Assembly: GCA_029009095.1 (NCBI GenBank)
Contig: JAQXJT010000039.1
Span: 38,553 to 102,552, forward strand
DNA: 64,000 bases
Direction of reading: 5' to 3'
Origin: a bacterium
Lineage (GTDB): Bacteria; Bacillota; Clostridia; Oscillospirales; Oscillospiraceae
Shown here: one piece after another, positions 40,251-48,612 of the stretch
Layout: each line of letters opens with the position of its first letter
Numbering within the stretch: position 1 is the first letter of the stretch
Translations under genes and position numbers: made by a program
The notes under the pieces: generated by a model
Told to the model about the DNA's origin: nothing
The model's input: only the letters and a program-made list of their open reading frames with translations
Databases searched by the model: none

Positions 40251-40814
40251 ATGCTGCTGGAGATCATCGTGGTTTGTCTCTTTGCCCGGTGGCGGGGGTA
40301 TAAGCTCAGTCGGATCTTTTCCGCCGCTGCGGTCTATCCCGTTCTGCTCGTGCAGGCAGTGGCCATCGCGGCGGAGTTCAGTCTTTTCTTCCGCGTAGAC
40401 TGGTTTTACTTCCTGCTGCCCTATCTGGAGGGCGCGTCGATCCTGTCCTTTCTGCCCGCCATCCTGATATACCGGCTGTACCCCGCAGCCATGGGCGGCT
40501 CCGCCTGTGTGCTGGCAGGAACGGCGCTGAACCGGTTCGTCATTTCCCAAAACGGCGGGAAGATGCCCGTTTTCCCCAGTCTGTCCTACCTGACCGGCTA
40601 TGTGACGCCGGATATGCTGGATTCCCTGGACACCCTGCACACTCTGGGGGACGCCGGGGCAAAGTATAGATTTCTGAGCGATGTGATCGATTACGGCTAC
40701 TGCATCCTCAGTGTGGGCGACCTGCTGATCCATTTCTTCTTCTGTTTGCTGTTCTATGCGCTCATCAGAGAGGTCTGCCGCGATGCCGCCGCAGAGTCCG
40801 GAAAAGAAAGTTGA
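40251..40814 (+). CDS. DUF5317 membrane protein of the agr-like cassette
   Basis: The 187-residue integral membrane protein has about five hydrophobic spans. The DUF5317 pattern is seen: NGGKMPVFPSL in the middle, a loop with LDTLHTLGDAGAKYRFLSDVI (in parts), then ILSVGDLLIHFFFCLLFYALI. The function of DUF5317 is unknown. AGGAGAGGG precedes the ATG. It is the first gene of the cassette and ends 13 bases before the next start, so it is expressed together with agrB and agrD. Confidence 0.8.
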   Translation: MLLEIIVVCLFARWRGYKLSRIFSAAAVYPVLLVQAVAIAAEFSLFFRVDWFYFLLPYLEGASILSFLPAILIYRLYPAAMGGSACVLAGTALNRFVISQNGGKMPVFPSLSYLTGYVTPDMLDSLDTLHTLGDAGAKYRFLSDVIDYGYCILSVGDLLIHFFFCLLFYALIREVCRDAAAESGKES

Positions 40815-40827
40815 GGAGAGGTTTTCC

Positions 40828-41352
40828 GTGAGTAACATTTCCATCACCGTCGCCGAGCTTCTGCTCCGGGGAATTCCGGAGTGTTTGCTGGTGATGTGGG
40901 CCCTGCACGTATTTACCAGGACAAAGATCATCCCCACCAAGTATTTCCTGCTGAGTCTTTTTCAGTTGATCCTTGTCTATCTGGTTCGCTTTCTGCCCGT
41001 GGCGCTGGGCGTGAATTCGGTGCTGTCGCTGGTGATCGCGGTCGTCATTTTCCAGTTCGCCTATCAGACCCAGATCAGCGAGACGATCCGGACCATTCTG
41101 GCCGCCGCCATCGCGCTGCTGCTGCTGGCCGTTTCCGAAGCGCTGAACATGGGCCTGCTGATCTTGCTTTACGGCTATGAAGAGACGGAGCAGCTTCTGC
41201 TTTACGCCAACAGCGGCTGGCAGCGGAGTCTTTACTCCTTCCCCTCCATCCTGTTTTTGGCCCTGTTTATTCTCCTGTCCCAGCGGATCCTGAAGAAAAT
41301 GGACGGTAAGAAAGCGAAACATGGAGAAACTGGCGAAACAACTGGCCCATAA
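40828..41352 (+). CDS. Kinase-less AgrC-sensor-like membrane protein
   Basis: GTG 40828 is chosen because GAGGAGAGG lies 6 bases upstream; the frame is open further up inside the DUF5317 gene. The 174-residue product has about six membrane helices. It begins ISITVAELLLRGIPECLLV and ends just after the last helix with a basic tail (KKMDGKKAKHGET). The topology and length match the membrane sensor half of AgrC-type kinases, but no dimerisation or ATPase domain follows. The AgrC link is by layout and context, not by motif. It overlaps agrB by 32 bases. Confidence 0.65.
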   Translation: MSNISITVAELLLRGIPECLLVMWALHVFTRTKIIPTKYFLLSLFQLILVYLVRFLPVALGVNSVLSLVIAVVIFQFAYQTQISETIRTILAAAIALLLLAVSEALNMGLLILLYGYEETEQLLLYANSGWQRSLYSFPSILFLALFILLSQRILKKMDGKKAKHGETGETTGP

Positions 41353-41971
41353 GATCGCCCTCACTCTGCAATACGACGCTGAGAGGGAGGCGGTCGTTGC
41401 CTACGGCCTGACGGCGCTGCTGCAGATCCTGGCGACGCTGCTTTTGCTCGGCGTCTTTGGCGGGATCCTGGGCGTTTGGCCGGAGGCGCTGCTGGCATGT
41501 CTGGCCGGCAGCAGTCTGCGAAAATACAGCGGCGGAGCCCATGCGTCCAGCATCGGGTTCTGCACGGCGTTCAGTGCGGTCTACTGCCTGTCCGCCGCTC
41601 TGCTTGCCCGGTCGTTCCTGTTGGAATACTATCACCCCGTGGGGATGGGGCTTGGGCTCCTGGCCCTGTACGGTTTTGCCTGCCGGATGGTGCGCCGGGT
41701 GGTTCCGGTGGATTCCCCCCACAAGCCCATCCGCTCCGCAGAAAAGCGCGCCCGTATGAAAAAGGGCAGCTACCGTGTGCTGTGCGTGTGCGCGGCGCTG
41801 TCGCTGCTGCTGTACGGCGCGGGCTTCTCCCGGGAGCGCGGCAGGTCGCTGCTCATGGCACTGTCACTGGGCGTTCTCTGGCAGGTCGTCACCCTGACCT
41901 CCTTTGGAGCGCGTCTGGTTGCAGCGATAGACCACATTTTTTGCTCTGAAAAGAGGGAGGTGAAATCATGA
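41321..41971 (+). CDS. agrB: AgrB-like autoinducer peptide endopeptidase
   Basis: The 216-residue membrane cysteine endopeptidase has the AgrB signature RKYSGGAHASSIGFC with catalytic His74 and Cys81, seven residues apart as in Staphylococcus AgrB. Several membrane helices and the VPVDSPHKPI loop are also typical. It removes the C-terminal tail of the AgrD propeptide and forms the thiolactone ring at the inner membrane. The ATG follows a GAAAC run inside the preceding gene, so translation is likely coupled. Its stop overlaps the agrD start (ATGA). Confidence 0.93.
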   Translation: MEKLAKQLAHKIALTLQYDAEREAVVAYGLTALLQILATLLLLGVFGGILGVWPEALLACLAGSSLRKYSGGAHASSIGFCTAFSAVYCLSAALLARSFLLEYYHPVGMGLGLLALYGFACRMVRRVVPVDSPHKPIRSAEKRARMKKGSYRVLCVCAALSLLLYGAGFSRERGRSLLMALSLGVLWQVVTLTSFGARLVAAIDHIFCSEKREVKS

Positions 41972-42093
41972 AAAAGCTGTTCTCTTTTATCGCCGCCGCG
42001 TCCACGCTGCTCGCAGCTCTCGTCGCGTCCTCCGCTTGCTTCTTCTTTATGTATCAGCCTGAGGAGCCGAAGAGCCTGAGTGATGAACAGTAA
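41968..42093 (+). CDS. agrD: AgrD-like cyclic lactone autoinducer propeptide
   Basis: The 41-residue peptide has an amphipathic/hydrophobic N-terminus (MKKLFSFIAAASTLLAALVA), a core with a single Cys (SSACFFFMYQ) and an acidic Pro-rich tail (PEEPKSLSDEQ). This is the plan of AgrD peptides: leader, Cys-containing ring and charged recognition tail cut by AgrB. The ring would run from Cys24 to a hydrophobic residue such as Met28 or Tyr29. AGGGAGGTG lies just upstream. It is below usual gene-calling length and easily missed. Confidence 0.88.
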   Translation: MKKLFSFIAAASTLLAALVASSACFFFMYQPEEPKSLSDEQ

Positions 42094-42104
42094 AGTGGGG
42101 ATGT

Positions 42105-42130
42105 ATAGGAGGCAGTTATCTGCCTCCTAT
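42105..42130 (+). other. Hairpin between agrD and the GGDEF/HD-GYP gene
   Basis: ATAGGAGGCAG pairs perfectly with CTGCCTCCTAT around TTAT. No T run follows, so it is more likely a processing or stability element than a terminator. It may set different levels of agrD and the downstream gene. Confidence 0.6.
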
Positions 42131-42164
42131 CTTCCGCGTTAAGAGGATGAGGAAGTGAGATCGG

Positions 42165-43856
42165 ATGTCCAACTTGGATCACGAATCCCAGATCAATCAA
42201 ATACTGAATATTGAGAAGCTTCTCTCCATATCCTTCCCGGCCATCGCTTTTCTCCAGTACTATGCCGCGAAGTATTCCGGCGGTCTGTTCACTCTGCAGT
42301 ACAGTCTGATCATCGTGTCGCTGCTGCTGGCGATCCTGCTGGTTTATTACCTGTGGTCTTATCTGCAGGAGAAGGTCTCCCGCACGGTGAAGCAGTGGCT
42401 GGACATTGGCATCCCCACCCTTTTCGCCCTGGGAGCCATCCTGCTGACAGGCGCCTATGAGAGCAATTACAAGTTTCTCTTCTTTTTCGTGGTGATCTCC
42501 TCCAGCATCGAGTGCAGCCGCAACATCAGTCTGGCGATCTCGGTCGTAGTCGCCGTGCTGACGCTGTGCATCGATCTGTTCCTCGCGCCCAGCATGACCA
42601 TCAACCCCTATTTCGAGAGCGACATGATCCTCGCCTGCGCCTTTTTCATCATCTCCTGGGTCATCAGCTACTATGTGGATATGCGGAAAAAGAGCATCCA
42701 GCTTTTGCAGGATCAGTCCATCAACGACGGGCTGACCGGGCTGAAAAACCACCGCTATTTCTACGACTATCTGGAAAAGCTCATGCAGTCCGCGGAGACG
42801 GACGCCGTCGCCCACTCCCTGCTGTTCATCGATCTGGACGATTTCAAGTGTTACAACGACCTCTACGGCCACCAGCGGGGCGACGACGCCCTGCGCAGCA
42901 TCTCCGGCATTATGAAGGAACTGTTCCCGGAGCCGGCAGTGGTGGCCCGCTACGGCGGCGAGGAGTTTGCCATACTGCTCCCCCATGTGGGCGAGACCGA
43001 GGCGCTGGAGAGGGCGGAGATCCTCCGCGCCCGGGTACAGGATCATGTTTTCCCCGGCGAAGAGCGTCTGCCGCGAAGGCAGCTCACCATCTCCGTAGGC
43101 GTGTCCTCCTATCCGGACAAGGCCAAAACGGGGGCGGATCTGGTGAAAAACGCGGACGAAGCCTGCTATCGGGCCAAGTTCCTGTATAAGAACCGGGTAG
43201 AGACCTACTACTCCGTTCTCGATCGCTTCTCCAACAGCGAAACCGTCGGCGCCGCGGAGACCATCTCCTCCATCAAGACGCTGATCGCGGTGATCAACGC
43301 CAAGGATCGCTACACCTACGGCCATGTGGAGCGTGTCGTTTTCTACTGCGCGCTCTTTGCCGAAAAGCTGGATTTCAGCGAGGAGGAGAAAAACAAGCTG
43401 ATCTTCGCGGCATATCTGCATGACATCGGCAAGATCAACATTCCCGAGAGCATCCTCATGAAGACGGATCCCCTCACCCGGGAGGAGTGGGAGCTTTTGA
43501 GAAGCCATCCCCAGAAGGCCGAGGAGATCATCCGCAATATCGCGTCCCTGCAGGATATGATCCCCATCGTGCTGCAGCATCACGAGCGTTACGATGGCAG
43601 CGGTTATCCCTACGGACTGAAAGGAGACGAACTCCAGTACCTGTCCCGGGTATTGACCGTGGTGGACAGCTTCGATGCCATGACCTCCAACCGGCCCTAC
43701 CAGGCCCGCAAGTCCTACAAGGAGGCAGTGGAGGAGCTGAAGCGATGCAGCGGCACCCAGTTCGACCCGGAGATCGCGGCGCGCTTCATTGACTTGATCT
43801 CTCCCATCATCGCGCTGAACATGGACAGCAGCGCCAATATGCCTGTCGCCTGGTAG
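42165..43856 (+). CDS. Membrane GGDEF and HD-GYP c-di-GMP enzyme
   Basis: The 563-residue protein has an N-terminal membrane domain of about six helices (residues 15-172) and a GGDEF domain (about 180-345) with an intact GGEEF motif at 264-268. No RxxD inhibitory site is seen at the usual place upstream. An HD-GYP domain follows (about 365-545) with HDIGK at 419-423 and HHERYDGSGYP at 472-482. Both making and breaking c-di-GMP are possible. It lies 71 bases after agrD with GAGGAAG upstream and no separate promoter seen. The membrane domain could be the receptor for the peptide (inference). Confidence 0.9.
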   Translation: MSNLDHESQINQILNIEKLLSISFPAIAFLQYYAAKYSGGLFTLQYSLIIVSLLLAILLVYYLWSYLQEKVSRTVKQWLDIGIPTLFALGAILLTGAYESNYKFLFFFVVISSSIECSRNISLAISVVVAVLTLCIDLFLAPSMTINPYFESDMILACAFFIISWVISYYVDMRKKSIQLLQDQSINDGLTGLKNHRYFYDYLEKLMQSAETDAVAHSLLFIDLDDFKCYNDLYGHQRGDDALRSISGIMKELFPEPAVVARYGGEEFAILLPHVGETEALERAEILRARVQDHVFPGEERLPRRQLTISVGVSSYPDKAKTGADLVKNADEACYRAKFLYKNRVETYYSVLDRFSNSETVGAAETISSIKTLIAVINAKDRYTYGHVERVVFYCALFAEKLDFSEEEKNKLIFAAYLHDIGKINIPESILMKTDPLTREEWELLRSHPQKAEEIIRNIASLQDMIPIVLQHHERYDGSGYPYGLKGDELQYLSRVLTVVDSFDAMTSNRPYQARKSYKEAVEELKRCSGTQFDPEIAARFIDLISPIIALNMDSSANMPVAW

Positions 43857-43869
43857 GGCGCGGGCCGCT

Positions 43870-43917
43870 GCAAAAAGCCCGGAGACTTCCCACGGGGAAG
43901 TCTCCGGGCTTTTTGCA
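43870..43917. terminator. Bidirectional terminator between GGDEF/HD-GYP gene and tRNA-Leu
   Basis: A 22-bp near-perfect stem (GCAAAAAGCCCGGAGACTTC arm) with terminal A and T runs serves both strands. Confidence 0.9.
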
Positions 43918-43921
43918 CGTA

Positions 43922-44007
43922 TGGTGCCGGTGGTGGGGCTCGAACCCACACGGTGTTGCCACCAAAGGATTTTGAGTCCTCCTCGTCTACCATTCCAACA
44001 CACCGGC
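43922..44007 (-). tRNA. tRNA-Leu (CAA)
   Basis: The 86-base minus-strand gene has acceptor arms GCCGGTG/CACCGGC, an encoded CCA end, an anticodon loop CTCAAAA with anticodon CAA on a GAGGA/TCCTT stem, a long class II variable arm, and the GGTTCGAGCC T arm. It reads UUG codons. It has its own promoter. Confidence 0.97.
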
Positions 44008-44017
44008 ATACAAGCGG

Positions 44018-44046
44018 ATTATACTCTATTGCCCCATGGTTTGCAA
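44018..44046 (-). promoter_or_regulatory. Promoter of tRNA-Leu
   Basis: On the minus strand TTGCAA (complement of 44041-44046), 17-bp spacer, TATAAT (complement of 44018-44023), 10 bases before the tRNA 5' end. Confidence 0.85.
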
Positions 44047-44104
44047 GGGAAAAATTCACAGCGGAAAAAACTTTGGATTGTGCTATTCCTTTTTGTGGCA
44101 GATA

Positions 44105-44113
44105 TGGTATAAT
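44105..44113 (+). promoter_or_regulatory. Extended -10 promoter of lipoprotein/two-component unit
   Basis: TGG-TATAAT at 44105-44113 is an extended -10 element; no good -35 hexamer is placed 17 bases upstream. The ATG is 45 bases downstream. Confidence 0.6.
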
Positions 44114-44157
44114 AGCTTTGTCTAATTGCGCGATGCCGCGCGCCGACAGGTGGTGCC

Positions 44158-45456
44158 ATGTTGAAACGATTGATCTATCTGCTGCCGCTGCTGCTGTTGC
44201 CTCTGCTGGGCTGCGGCGCGGGGGGCGATATGGAACGGTATTTTGCCCTTCCCCAGCCGGTGGAGGAATACAGGCAGCTCTACTCGCTCATAGAGTCGGA
44301 GCAGGCGGAGGGCTTCGAGCTGGCCGCGCCCCGGGGGGGCGAGCGGCGGCAGGCCATACAGATGGGGGATCTGGACGGGGACGGCACAGCGGAGGCCATG
44401 GTGTTCCTCCGTTCCACCGTCAACGACACCGTGGAGACCCTCTTTTTCCATCTTGACCGGGGCAGCTACCGCCAGGTGCTCCGGCTTCGGGGCGCGGGCA
44501 GCTCCGTGGAGGCCGTGGATCTGTACGATCTGGACGGGGACGGCACGGACGAGATCATCTTCCTCTACGGCACCGGCGCGGAGCTGGGGCTGATGGAGGC
44601 CTACAGTCTCGACGGCTGGGGCGGCGCGGTGCTGCTGACGGCCCCCTGCTCCCGCTTTCTCTGCTGCGACGCCGACGGGGACGGCCGGGGCGACCTGGCC
44701 GCCGTCACGCTCACCGGCCCCTCCCCCTCCGTCACCGTGTACACCTTCCCCAAGGGCAGCGAGACCCTCTCCAGCTCCGCGCCCCTCTCCCGGGGGCTGG
44801 ACCGCTGCGTCCGGTGCCGGAGCTGCACACTGGAGGGGAACACCCCCGCCGTGCTGGTGGAGAGCTTTCTGGAGAGCGGCGAGCTGGTCTCCGACCTCTT
44901 CACGCTGCTGGAGGGCAGCCTCTTCAACATCACGCTGGATGTGAACTCCGGCGTGTCCCGTACCCGGCGCAGCTACGCGGTCTATGCCGCGGACATCGAC
45001 AACGATCACTTTCTGGAGATCCCCATGCCCACCAGCCTTTTCTCCCAGTCCTTCACGGACCACAACTGGGCCCTCAGCTGGATGGGCTACAGCCGCTACG
45101 GCCAATCCCAGATGAAGCTGGAGACCTACCACTGCTTCTCCGACGGCTGGTATCTGGAGCTGCCGCCCCTCTGGAGCGACTCTCTGACCGTCCGGCGAGC
45201 GGACAACGCGGCCGGCGAGCGCTGCGTGATCCTCTCGGACATCAACCGAAGCACCGGCGAGATCACGGACAAACTCATCATCTACACCCTCAGCGGCGAG
45301 AGCCGCGCCGAGCACGCCGCGCTGGCGGGGCGCTTCATCGTGGCCGAGGACGACTCGGTGATCTACGCGGCGCGTATCCTCACGGGGCTGACAGAGGAGG
45401 AGATGCGCGAGCGCTTCCACCTCATCTACACGGAGTGGAGCCCCGGCTCGCTATGA
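44158..45456 (+). CDS. Lipoprotein with FG-GAP/VCBS-like DxDGDG repeats
   Basis: The 432-residue protein has a lipoprotein signal (LLGC, Cys near residue 19). It has repeated calcium-binding-like motifs GDLDGDGTAEAM, YDLDGDGTDEII and CDADGDGRGDLA, as in FG-GAP or VCBS beta-propellers. The second half is beta-rich with few motifs. It would sit on the outer face of the membrane. It is encoded 19 bases before a response regulator and kinase, so it may be an accessory sensor for that system, but no direct evidence exists. Confidence 0.75.
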   Translation: MLKRLIYLLPLLLLPLLGCGAGGDMERYFALPQPVEEYRQLYSLIESEQAEGFELAAPRGGERRQAIQMGDLDGDGTAEAMVFLRSTVNDTVETLFFHLDRGSYRQVLRLRGAGSSVEAVDLYDLDGDGTDEIIFLYGTGAELGLMEAYSLDGWGGAVLLTAPCSRFLCCDADGDGRGDLAAVTLTGPSPSVTVYTFPKGSETLSSSAPLSRGLDRCVRCRSCTLEGNTPAVLVESFLESGELVSDLFTLLEGSLFNITLDVNSGVSRTRRSYAVYAADIDNDHFLEIPMPTSLFSQSFTDHNWALSWMGYSRYGQSQMKLETYHCFSDGWYLELPPLWSDSLTVRRADNAAGERCVILSDINRSTGEITDKLIIYTLSGESRAEHAALAGRFIVAEDDSVIYAARILTGLTEEEMRERFHLIYTEWSPGSL

Positions 45457-45475
45457 AAGATAAGGAGAGAACATC

Positions 45476-46165
<690 letters not shown>

Positions 46166-46180
46166 GGAGAGCGGGACGCC

Positions 46181-47626
46181 TTGAAGAAACTGCGTGATTA
46201 TTTTGCCCGGCTCCGCCGCAGGACGCCGCGGCTGCACAGTATCCGCTCCCGGGGCATGCTGGTAAGCACCGCGCTGGTGCTCTCGGCGGTGCTGATCGCA
46301 GTAGCCGTGTTCGCGCTGACTCTCCACACCTACTACTATGCCTCCATGGGCGCGGCTCTGGAGAGCCGTGCCGAGACGGCCTCTTACCACTTCGCCGCCT
46401 ATGTGGGGCGCACCCGGGAGGACTTCAACCGCAGCGCCCAGTTCTATGTGGAGAACTACGCCGACCGGGACAAGCTGGAGGTGCAGTTCATCAACAGTGA
46501 AGGCCGGGCGCTGGTCTCCTCCACGGGCATTTCCGGGAGCATGGAGAAAGCCGACGGCGATGTGGCCCGGGCCCTGCGGGAGGGCGAGATCAGCCGCTAC
46601 CGGGGCGTGCGTGCCTCCACGGGAGAGAAGATCCTGGCCGTGTCCGCGCCGCTGCGCTACACCGACGGCACCGTGGCCGGGGCCATGCGGTTTGTCACCA
46701 GCCTCCGCTCGGTGCAGGGGATGATCTGCGAGCGCTGTCTGCTGGCGCTTCTGGTGGGGCTGGCCATACTCTCGGTGGTCACCGTCTCCAACCTCTACTT
46801 CCTCGGCACCATCACCCAGCCCATCCGCTCTCTCACGGCCATGGCCCGGCGGATCGCCGGCGGCAGCTACGGTACGCGGGTAGAGAAGCGCTACGATGAC
46901 GAGATCGGCGAGCTGACCGACACCATCAACGATATGTCCCAGAAGCTCTCCCAGACGGAGAAACTCCAGACGGAGTTTATCTCCAGCGTCTCCCACGAGC
47001 TGCGCACCCCCCTCACCGCCATCACCGGCTGGAGCGAGACCATGGCCTACGACGACGCCATCCAGGGCGACTCCCGGCGGGGTCTGGAGATCATCACCCG
47101 GGAGGCGGGCCGGCTCACCAAGATGGTGGAGGATCTGCTGGAATTCACCCGCATCCAGGACGGGCGCTTCACGCTGCAAATGGACACCATCAACCTCCCC
47201 GAGCTGGTGGAGGACACCCTCTACACCTACAGCGAGCTTTTCCGGCAGGAGGGCATGGAGGTCTCCTACACGCCTCCGGAGGAGGACTTCCCCGACATTC
47301 CCGGGGACGGCGCCCGGCTCAGCCAGGTGCTGCTGAACATTCTGGACAACGCCTGCAAGTACGGGCGCAGCGGCAAGCACATCGAAGTGGCGCTGAAAAT
47401 GACCGGCGACGCCCAGGCGGTGTCCGTCCGGGATCACGGCCCCGGCATCCCCCCCGAGGAGCTGCCCCATGTAAAGACCAAGTTCTACAAAGGCTCCTCC
47501 AGGGAGCGGGGCAACGGCATCGGTCTGGCCGTATGCGAGGAGATCGTCAGCCGTCACAACGGCAAACTCACCATCTATAACGCCGAGGGCGGCGGACTGC
47601 TGGTCACCGTAACGCTGCCCATGTGA
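46181..47626 (+). CDS. Sensor histidine kinase (TTG start)
   Basis: The 481-residue kinase starts at TTG, with GAGGAGAGCGGG upstream. It has two membrane helices (about 26-48 and 185-208) with an extracytoplasmic sensor between them and HAMP (about 208-260). HisKA has His272 in SVSHELRTP, and an intact ATPase domain has ILDNACKYG, DHGPGIPPEEL and RERGNGIGLAVCEEI. Its target is unknown. The gene order with the upstream lipoprotein suggests an envelope signal. Confidence 0.95.
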   Translation: MKKLRDYFARLRRRTPRLHSIRSRGMLVSTALVLSAVLIAVAVFALTLHTYYYASMGAALESRAETASYHFAAYVGRTREDFNRSAQFYVENYADRDKLEVQFINSEGRALVSSTGISGSMEKADGDVARALREGEISRYRGVRASTGEKILAVSAPLRYTDGTVAGAMRFVTSLRSVQGMICERCLLALLVGLAILSVVTVSNLYFLGTITQPIRSLTAMARRIAGGSYGTRVEKRYDDEIGELTDTINDMSQKLSQTEKLQTEFISSVSHELRTPLTAITGWSETMAYDDAIQGDSRRGLEIITREAGRLTKMVEDLLEFTRIQDGRFTLQMDTINLPELVEDTLYTYSELFRQEGMEVSYTPPEEDFPDIPGDGARLSQVLLNILDNACKYGRSGKHIEVALKMTGDAQAVSVRDHGPGIPPEELPHVKTKFYKGSSRERGNGIGLAVCEEIVSRHNGKLTIYNAEGGGLLVTVTLPM

Positions 47627-47649
47627 GAGAGAAGGGAACAAAAAACGCA

Positions 47650-48606
47650 ATGGCAAACAATCATGAAGTGAATGCCTGCTCTTTCCGCACCAGCATTGGC
47701 GGACAGGCTCTGATGGAGGGCATCCTCATGCGGGGCCCCGAGCGGCAGGCGGTAGTCTGCCGGAAAGCCGACGGCTCGCTGGTCACCAAGATCGACCCCA
47801 TCCGCCTGATCAAGGACCGCTATCCCATTCTGGGCCTCCCCGTCATCCGCGGCGTGGCCAACTTCCTGAGCACCATGGTGCTGGGCGTACAGGCGCTCAG
47901 CTGGAGCGCCGAGCAGCTCCCCGAGGAGGAGCAGGGGGAGCCGGACAAGCTCGATCTCTGGATCCAGCGGCACTTTTCCTCCGAGACGGCCGGCAAGATC
48001 ATCGTGGGCATGGCCGTGGCGCTGGGCATCCTGCTGTCGGTGGGGCTCTTCGCCGTGCTGCCCACGCTGCTGGCGGGACTTCTTCACCGTGTGCTGCCCC
48101 TGGGGCGGTTCCGGGGGCTTGTGGAGGGCGTGCTGCGCATCGTGATCTTCCTCTGCTATCTCTGGGCCTGCAACCACATGGAACAGGTGCAGCGGATGTG
48201 GATGTACCACGGGGCCGAGCACAAGTCCATCTTCTGCTACGAGCACGGAAAGGAGCTGACCGTGGAGAACGCCCGGGCGGAGTCCCGGCTCCACCCCCGC
48301 TGCGGCACCAGCTTCCTCTTTATCGTGATCTTTATCAGCATCGTGGTGTTCTCCTTCATCCCAACCGAGGGCACCCTGCAGCGGCTGGGACTCCATCTGC
48401 TGCTGCTGCCGGTGCTGGTGGGCGTCAGCTACGAGGTCATCAAATGGGCCGGGCGGCACGACAACGCTCTGACGCGGCTGATCTCCGCCCCGGGCAAGGC
48501 CATGCAGCGTCTCACCACCGCCGAGCCGGACGACTCCATGCTGGAGGTGGGCCTGGAGGCGCTGAAGCTGGTCATCCCCGAGGAAAAGGGCAAGGACAGC
48601 TGGTGA
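47650..48606 (+). CDS. DUF1385 membrane protein
   Basis: The 318-residue protein starts with the hallmark SIGGQALMEGILMRGPE and has YPILGLPVIRGVANF. Central membrane helices carry WMYHGAEHKSIFCYEHG, and RLHPRCGTSFLF follows, all conserved in DUF1385. The conserved His/Glu/Cys residues may bind metal. The gene is almost always next to prmC (and prfA) in Firmicutes, and here prmC follows 6 bases later. The ATG at 47650 is chosen; an earlier ATG at 47623 overlaps the kinase stop but has no ribosome site. Confidence 0.9.
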   Translation: MANNHEVNACSFRTSIGGQALMEGILMRGPERQAVVCRKADGSLVTKIDPIRLIKDRYPILGLPVIRGVANFLSTMVLGVQALSWSAEQLPEEEQGEPDKLDLWIQRHFSSETAGKIIVGMAVALGILLSVGLFAVLPTLLAGLLHRVLPLGRFRGLVEGVLRIVIFLCYLWACNHMEQVQRMWMYHGAEHKSIFCYEHGKELTVENARAESRLHPRCGTSFLFIVIFISIVVFSFIPTEGTLQRLGLHLLLLPVLVGVSYEVIKWAGRHDNALTRLISAPGKAMQRLTTAEPDDSMLEVGLEALKLVIPEEKGKDSW

Positions 48607-48612
48607 GAGGAC

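Noticed and set aside
43922-44007. tRNA-Leu as integration site of an island carrying the agr-like cassette
   Set aside because: No integrase, no direct repeat of the tRNA 3' end and no change in base composition was seen.
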